Source: PWQG01 sp050486205
GTDB lineage: Bacteria; Pseudomonadota; Gammaproteobacteria; Pseudomonadales; Pseudohongiellaceae
DNA: 64,000 bases
Direction of reading: 5' to 3'
NCBI GenBank assembly: GCA_050486205.1
Contig: JBJHCW010000002.1
Location: forward strand, 248,001-312,000
Shown here: positions 59,873 to 64,000 of the stretch, one piece after another
How the letters are laid out: every line of letters starts with the position of its first letter
Position numbering within the stretch: the first letter of the stretch is position 1
Notes under the pieces: generated by a model
Told to the model about the DNA's origin: nothing
Seen by the model: the letters and a program-made list of their open reading frames with translations, nothing else
Databases searched by the model: none
Program-made: the position numbers and the translations under genes

Positions 59873-62800
59873 ATGACCGAAACCGCAAATGCGCCGGGCC
59901 TTCCTGCCTGCACCGTCATCATTCCCACACGGGACCAACTCGATTTGCTGCGCCCGTGTGTTGAAGCAGTACTGAACGCGACCTACAACGGTGAACTGGA
60001 CCTGATCATAGTTGATAACAACAGCAAGGAAGCTGAAACACAGTCCTGGCTCAGGATGATCAGTGAAGATGCACGCGTAAAGGTCATCACCTGGCCGGAG
60101 CCCTTCAATTATTCACGTATCAACAACATGGCCGCTGAGCATGCACAGGGCGAGTTGCTGTGTTTTCTCAACAATGACATCGAACCGGTATCAACTGACT
60201 GGTTACAGCGACTCGCCATGATTGCGATGGAACCCGAAGTGGGCGCGGTTGGGGCATTGCTGCTGTACCCGGACAATACGGTTCAGCACGCAGGTGTGAT
60301 GACTGATGCGTCGTGCGTGGCGCTGCATGTGGCTCAGCATCAGCCAGTAGCGGAGATTGAAGAGCAGTTCCTGCTGGACATGGTCTACCCCTGCGACGCG
60401 GTGACCGCTGCCTGCATGCTGACCCGGAAGTCGGTTTTCCAGGCACAGGGCGGCTTTGACGAACAGGCACTGGCCGTGGCTTTTAATGACGTGGACTACT
60501 GCCTGCGATTGGAGCAGGCCGGGCTGCTTGTATTGATGCACCCCCAGGCCCGCCTGATTCACCATGAGTCTGTCAGCCGGAAAAGTGATGAGCTACCCCA
60601 GAACAGGGACCGGGCCCGCTCGGAATGGAAAACCATGCAACAACGCTGGGGCGAAAGACTTCGACTGGGCGTCAGTGACGGGCAGCCACGTTGGCTCAGT
60701 CTGCAGACACCAGGTGTCCAGCGTGGACTGAATGCCGACCCGAGCCTGATAAGTGGCGCAGTGCGCGCCTTGCGTGCCAGCATCAGTCCGGCAGGCATCC
60801 ATGGCAGCCATGCCGACTGGAAACAACACTACCAGGCGGTGGCTCAAGAGAACGTCCAACTGCATGCCAGCCTTCAGGAATTGACCAGTGGCAGACTGTG
60901 GCGCCTGACGTCACGTATTCGTGATCTGCTGTATCCGTTGCTTCAGTTCATGCGCCGGATTACCGGACGCAGCCCCGGGTCAGTGCGCGGCGCAATCGGG
61001 TCCTCACCAGCGGGCGCGCCGCTACCAGATCGCAAGCAGGCGCATCAGGCACAGGCAAGCCAGCACTTTGACGATTTTATGGCAGCCAATGAAAAACTGG
61101 ATTTTTCCGCCCGGGAGGCACCAGTCATTTCCCTGGTACTGGTCCTGTACAACCAGGCCCCTCTGACTTTGTTGTGCCTGCAATCCATAATAAAACACGC
61201 CGATATACCACTCGAACTGATCATTGTGGACAACGCTTCCTCGGATGCAACTGAGCAGCTGCTTGCTTGCATCACCGGCGCACATATCATCCGCAATCCG
61301 GACAATCGGGGTTTTGTTGAGGCAGTCAATCAGGGTGCGGAGGCGGCCAGCGGCGAGTACCTGCTGTTGCTGAACAACGACGCCATGTTGCACCCCCGGG
61401 CATTGTCCTCGGCTTTGCTTACCTTCAAAGGTGCCGACAACATTGGCGCAGTCGGCGGCAAGATTCTGTTACTGGACGGATTGCTGCAGGAAGCCGGCAG
61501 CATCATCTGGCGCGATGGCAACTGTACTGGCTATGGGCGCGGCGATGATCCGAACAAACCCGAATACAATTTTGTACGCGACGTTGATTACTGCTCTGGT
61601 GCATTTCTGATGACACCACTGTCGACATTCCGTGCACTGGGTGGATTTGATATGGATTTTGCACCGGCCTACTATGAAGAGTCCGACTACTGTATCCGGC
61701 TTGCCCGTCAAGGCCTGCGAGTGGTCTACCAGCCCAATACGGTCATCACACATTACGAGTTTGCAAGCTCCGCGGGGCAATCCGATGCCACCGCCCTGCA
61801 GCAGAAACATCGCCAGGTTCTGTGCAATAAACATCCCGCCTTTCTCAACGGGCAAGCTGATCGCGCTGATCACAACGTACTGGAGGCGCGAAGCAGCTCA
61901 AATGCCAGACGCGTGCTGATGATCGACGATCGGGTACCTCACCCCAGCCTGGGTGCCGGATATCCGCGCAGTCGGGAATTGATTCACGCGCTGAACGCGC
62001 TACCGGTTCAACTGACGCTGTATCCACTGCAGACGCCGGAAGATGACTGGCGGGCTGTCTATGAAACCTTGCCCGCCGAGGTCGAAGTCATGCTGGATCA
62101 CGGCAAGGCGTCACTCGCCCGCTTCCTCACAGAGCGTGCCGGGTATTACGACAGCATTGTCATCAGCCGCGCCATCAACATGACTGAGTTCCTTCAAGCG
62201 AGCAAGGCAATACCCGGACCTGGCGGCAAAACCCGGATCATCTACGACGCCGAGGCGGTCATTGCGCCACGCGAGGCCATGCGACTACGACTGAATGGCC
62301 AGCAGATCAGTGCACAGCGCGAGCAGGTGATGGTTGATGCAGAGATCGCGCTGGCCAACGGCGCTGACGCTGTCATCGCCGTATCCGAAGCCGAGGCGGC
62401 ACTCTACCGCAACGCAGGCCTGACCAATACCAAGGTACTGGGTCACACACTGAGATCGGCGCCGCTGGGAGGACTCGACTTTCTGTCGCGAAAGGATCTG
62501 CTGTTTGTTGGCGCCCTCCGTCACGACGAGTCACCAAACGTGGATTCGCTGATATGGTTTGTCGAGAGCATACTGCCATTGATCCGCAAGGAGCTTCAGC
62601 AACCCATCCGGCTCAAAGTGGCCGGTGATCATTCTGCGCCGGCACTCAGGCACCTTTCCGGCAAGGGTCTCGATATACTTGGAAGGGTGCCGGATCTCAC
62701 TTCACTGTATGAACAGTGTCGTGTGTTTATTGCGCCCACCCGTTTTGCCGCCGGCATACCACACAAGGTACATGAAGCCGCCGCCCATGGCATTCCCACC

Positions 62801-63043
62801 GTCTGCACACCACTACTTGCCCAACAACTGGGCTGGCAGCATGAGCGCGAACTGCTCAGTGCATCGGACGAGCAGGCTTTCGCGTCACAGTGCATCAGGC
62901 TTTATACCAACGAGACGCTCTGGTCCGACGTCCGGCGCGCTGCCCACGATGCAGTCAGCCGCGACTGCTCACCGGACGTTTTCCGTCAGCGACTTGAAGA
63001 ACTGTTCGACACTCAGCTTCCGTCACAACGGCAGATGCCGTAA
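59873..63043 (+). CDS. Three-module glycosyltransferase (GT2-GT2-GT4)
   Basis: The 1056-residue product joins three transferase modules. Module 1 (about 10-300) has CTVIIPTRDQLDLL, LCFLNNDIEPV and AVAFNDVDYCLRL. Module 2 (about 410-660) has SLVLVLYNQAPLT, LLLLNNDAML and YYEESDYCIRLARQG. Module 3 (about 690-1040) is GT4-like, with VSEAEAALYRNAG, LLFVGALRHDESPN and GIPHKVHEAAAHGIPTV. A linker with a WRLTSRIRDLL motif separates modules 1 and 2. Such fused enzymes usually make the repeat of a surface polysaccharide. Its end overlaps the convergent gene by 21 bp. Confidence 0.88.
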   Translation: MTETANAPGLPACTVIIPTRDQLDLLRPCVEAVLNATYNGELDLIIVDNNSKEAETQSWLRMISEDARVKVITWPEPFNYSRINNMAAEHAQGELLCFLNNDIEPVSTDWLQRLAMIAMEPEVGAVGALLLYPDNTVQHAGVMTDASCVALHVAQHQPVAEIEEQFLLDMVYPCDAVTAACMLTRKSVFQAQGGFDEQALAVAFNDVDYCLRLEQAGLLVLMHPQARLIHHESVSRKSDELPQNRDRARSEWKTMQQRWGERLRLGVSDGQPRWLSLQTPGVQRGLNADPSLISGAVRALRASISPAGIHGSHADWKQHYQAVAQENVQLHASLQELTSGRLWRLTSRIRDLLYPLLQFMRRITGRSPGSVRGAIGSSPAGAPLPDRKQAHQAQASQHFDDFMAANEKLDFSAREAPVISLVLVLYNQAPLTLLCLQSIIKHADIPLELIIVDNASSDATEQLLACITGAHIIRNPDNRGFVEAVNQGAEAASGEYLLLLNNDAMLHPRALSSALLTFKGADNIGAVGGKILLLDGLLQEAGSIIWRDGNCTGYGRGDDPNKPEYNFVRDVDYCSGAFLMTPLSTFRALGGFDMDFAPAYYEESDYCIRLARQGLRVVYQPNTVITHYEFASSAGQSDATALQQKHRQVLCNKHPAFLNGQADRADHNVLEARSSSNARRVLMIDDRVPHPSLGAGYPRSRELIHALNALPVQLTLYPLQTPEDDWRAVYETLPAEVEVMLDHGKASLARFLTERAGYYDSIVISRAINMTEFLQASKAIPGPGGKTRIIYDAEAVIAPREAMRLRLNGQQISAQREQVMVDAEIALANGADAVIAVSEAEAALYRNAGLTNTKVLGHTLRSAPLGGLDFLSRKDLLFVGALRHDESPNVDSLIWFVESILPLIRKELQQPIRLKVAGDHSAPALRHLSGKGLDILGRVPDLTSLYEQCRVFIAPTRFAAGIPHKVHEAAAHGIPTVCTPLLAQQLGWQHERELLSASDEQAFASQCIRLYTNETLWSDVRRAAHDAVSRDCSPDVFRQRLEELFDTQLPSQRQMP

Positions 63044-63949
63044 CAGGCGAAACAACAATTTCTGCACCACAGTCGAGCGCCTGTCCAGACCCGCAGCAAA
63101 CCACACTGCCAGGCGTTGACGAGGTCCCAGGTCCCGCCGGAAGCGCTGACCAAAGACGGCAGCCTGTTGTGCCACATTTGTCAGCAGTTCCCTGCTTCGC
63201 TGATCCCGAAGCCGCTCAAATAGCGAAGCGTCGAATTGCCCTGCACGCCACTGCCGGGCACCAAGTGTATTGCTGTCGTGTTGTCGATAGTCCTGCAAGA
63301 CCTCATCCAGCCAGATCCGGCGCCCCAGGGCGCTGGCCACCAGAGCCAGCCACCAGTCATGCATCACTGCCTGGGGCGGCACCGGCAATGCCTGCTCCAG
63401 CAGTCTGCGATTGGCAAGCACCGAACAGCCAGTGACGCTGTTGCTGAGGAGCTGCCATGACAGATGCCTGCGCTCGGGCTGCAGCCCCTGGTAATCGACC
63501 AACGATGCCGACAGTTCAACAAGGTCCCGGTCAACTACACGCATGTCGCTATGAACCAGCACGGGCATATCCGACTCAGCGGCATACGTAGCCCGCATGG
63601 CAACAACACCGCGAGAGAGCTTGTCCGGATACCAGATGTCATCCTGATCGGCCATTGCAACAAAGTCCCAGGCACGGGGGAATTTCAACGCTGACTGCAT
63701 CAACAATGAAAAATTGCCTCCCGCTCCCAGGTTGCCGCGCATGTCCTGGAGCAGAAACAGGTTTTCCGGAAAGCGCTCTTGATAGTCGGCCAGTATCGCT
63801 ACCGACTCATCGCTGGAGCCGTCATCCCTGCACAACAACATTGTATGCACGCCGTGCTGCGCCAGGATGGAATCAATCTGCGCTGACAGAAACATCGCCC
63901 CGTTGAACACCGGCAGCAGCACCAGCACGGAGGTTTTTGTGGCGATCAT
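63023..63949 (-). CDS. GT2-family glycosyltransferase (rhamnosyltransferase-like)
   Basis: The 308-residue product has a GT-A domain: VLVLLPVFNGAMFLSAQIDSIL, LCRDDGSSDESVAIL, FVAMADQDDIWYPDKL (DxD-type site) and VMHDWWLALVASALGRRIWLDEVLQDYRQH (base region, positions about 192-221). This pattern fits dTDP-rhamnosyl or similar transferases of O-antigen pathways. It starts with GAAGG about 7 nt upstream and overlaps a possible upstream gene by ATGA. Confidence 0.88.
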   Translation of the reverse strand: MIATKTSVLVLLPVFNGAMFLSAQIDSILAQHGVHTMLLCRDDGSSDESVAILADYQERFPENLFLLQDMRGNLGAGGNFSLLMQSALKFPRAWDFVAMADQDDIWYPDKLSRGVVAMRATYAAESDMPVLVHSDMRVVDRDLVELSASLVDYQGLQPERRHLSWQLLSNSVTGCSVLANRRLLEQALPVPPQAVMHDWWLALVASALGRRIWLDEVLQDYRQHDSNTLGARQWRAGQFDASLFERLRDQRSRELLTNVAQQAAVFGQRFRRDLGPRQRLAVWFAAGLDRRSTVVQKLLFRLLRHLPL

Positions 63950-64000
63950 GTCATTGCCTTCGAATCGTTGATGCCACGGCGTATATTCTGCCAGTACGCA
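63946..64000 (-). CDS. Possible 3' end of a further glycan gene (partial)
   Basis: On the minus strand an open frame enters at the right edge, reads AYWQNIRRGINDSKAMT and stops at a TGA that overlaps the ATG of the glycosyltransferase gene (ATGA). Eighteen codons are too few to identify it; the overlap is the only support. Confidence 0.35.
   Translation of the reverse strand, partial: AYWQNIRRGINDSKAMT

Overview
The window looks like chromosome of a heterotrophic, probably marine gammaproteobacterium. Conserved neighbourhoods such as yrfG-hslR-pckA, trxA-rho-ubiD, hemC-hemD-hemX-hemY, glrK-qseG-glrR, lptM-lysA-dapF-DUF484 and an Mg-type HemB are typical of that class. I cannot name a genus from the sequence. 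No tRNA, rRNA, CRISPR array or complete insertion sequence was seen.

Bases 1-18337 (minus strand) form one long nitrogen-scavenging cluster. In transcription order it holds a TonB-dependent receptor, a secreted arginase/agmatinase-family ureohydrolase with all its metal ligands, a second secreted homologue that has lost five of the six ligands, a membrane-anchored PpiC-type foldase, a HupE/UreJ-type metal permease, the UrtABCDE urea ABC transporter and urease UreDABCEF (UreF runs off the left edge). My reading is that a guanidino compound enters through the outer membrane, is split to urea in the periplasm, and the urea is imported by Urt and hydrolysed by urease, with nickel supplied by the HupE/UreJ protein.

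Bases 18.6-32.5 kb are mainly housekeeping: cysQ, yrfG, hslR, pckA, gshA, a FliL-like protein, dsbB, a TVP38-flavoprotein fusion, hemB, trxA, rho (with a possible leader peptide) and ubiD. Between dsbB and the flavoprotein gene (25150-25632) lie two inverted copies of a highly structured element of about 180 nt. Their cores align without gaps, while their stems differ in sequence but stay complementary, so this is a strong candidate for an undescribed structured RNA or mobile hairpin element.

Bases 32.6-44.3 kb are accessory. yaeQ has its 3' end replaced where a higBA toxin-antitoxin module begins. Next come an attC-like hairpin, a VapC fragment and a group II intron reverse-transcriptase fragment. 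An AT-richer potassium-uptake operon follows, trkH - KdpD-like kinase - KdpE-like regulator - trkA. After it is a run of small same-strand genes: two GNAT acetyltransferases, GrpB, an XRE regulator with two membrane segments, FosA and a DHFR-like protein.

Bases 44.3-64 kb return to core genes: a Tat-type amidohydrolase, a secreted VOC protein, hemCDX with a stump of hemY, argH, glrK-qseG-glrR, lptM-lysA-dapF-DUF484, then a glycosyltransferase cluster running off the right edge. Downstream of glrR there is a GlrR-type box, a sigma-54 promoter and a terminator, which together outline a GlmY-like small RNA.
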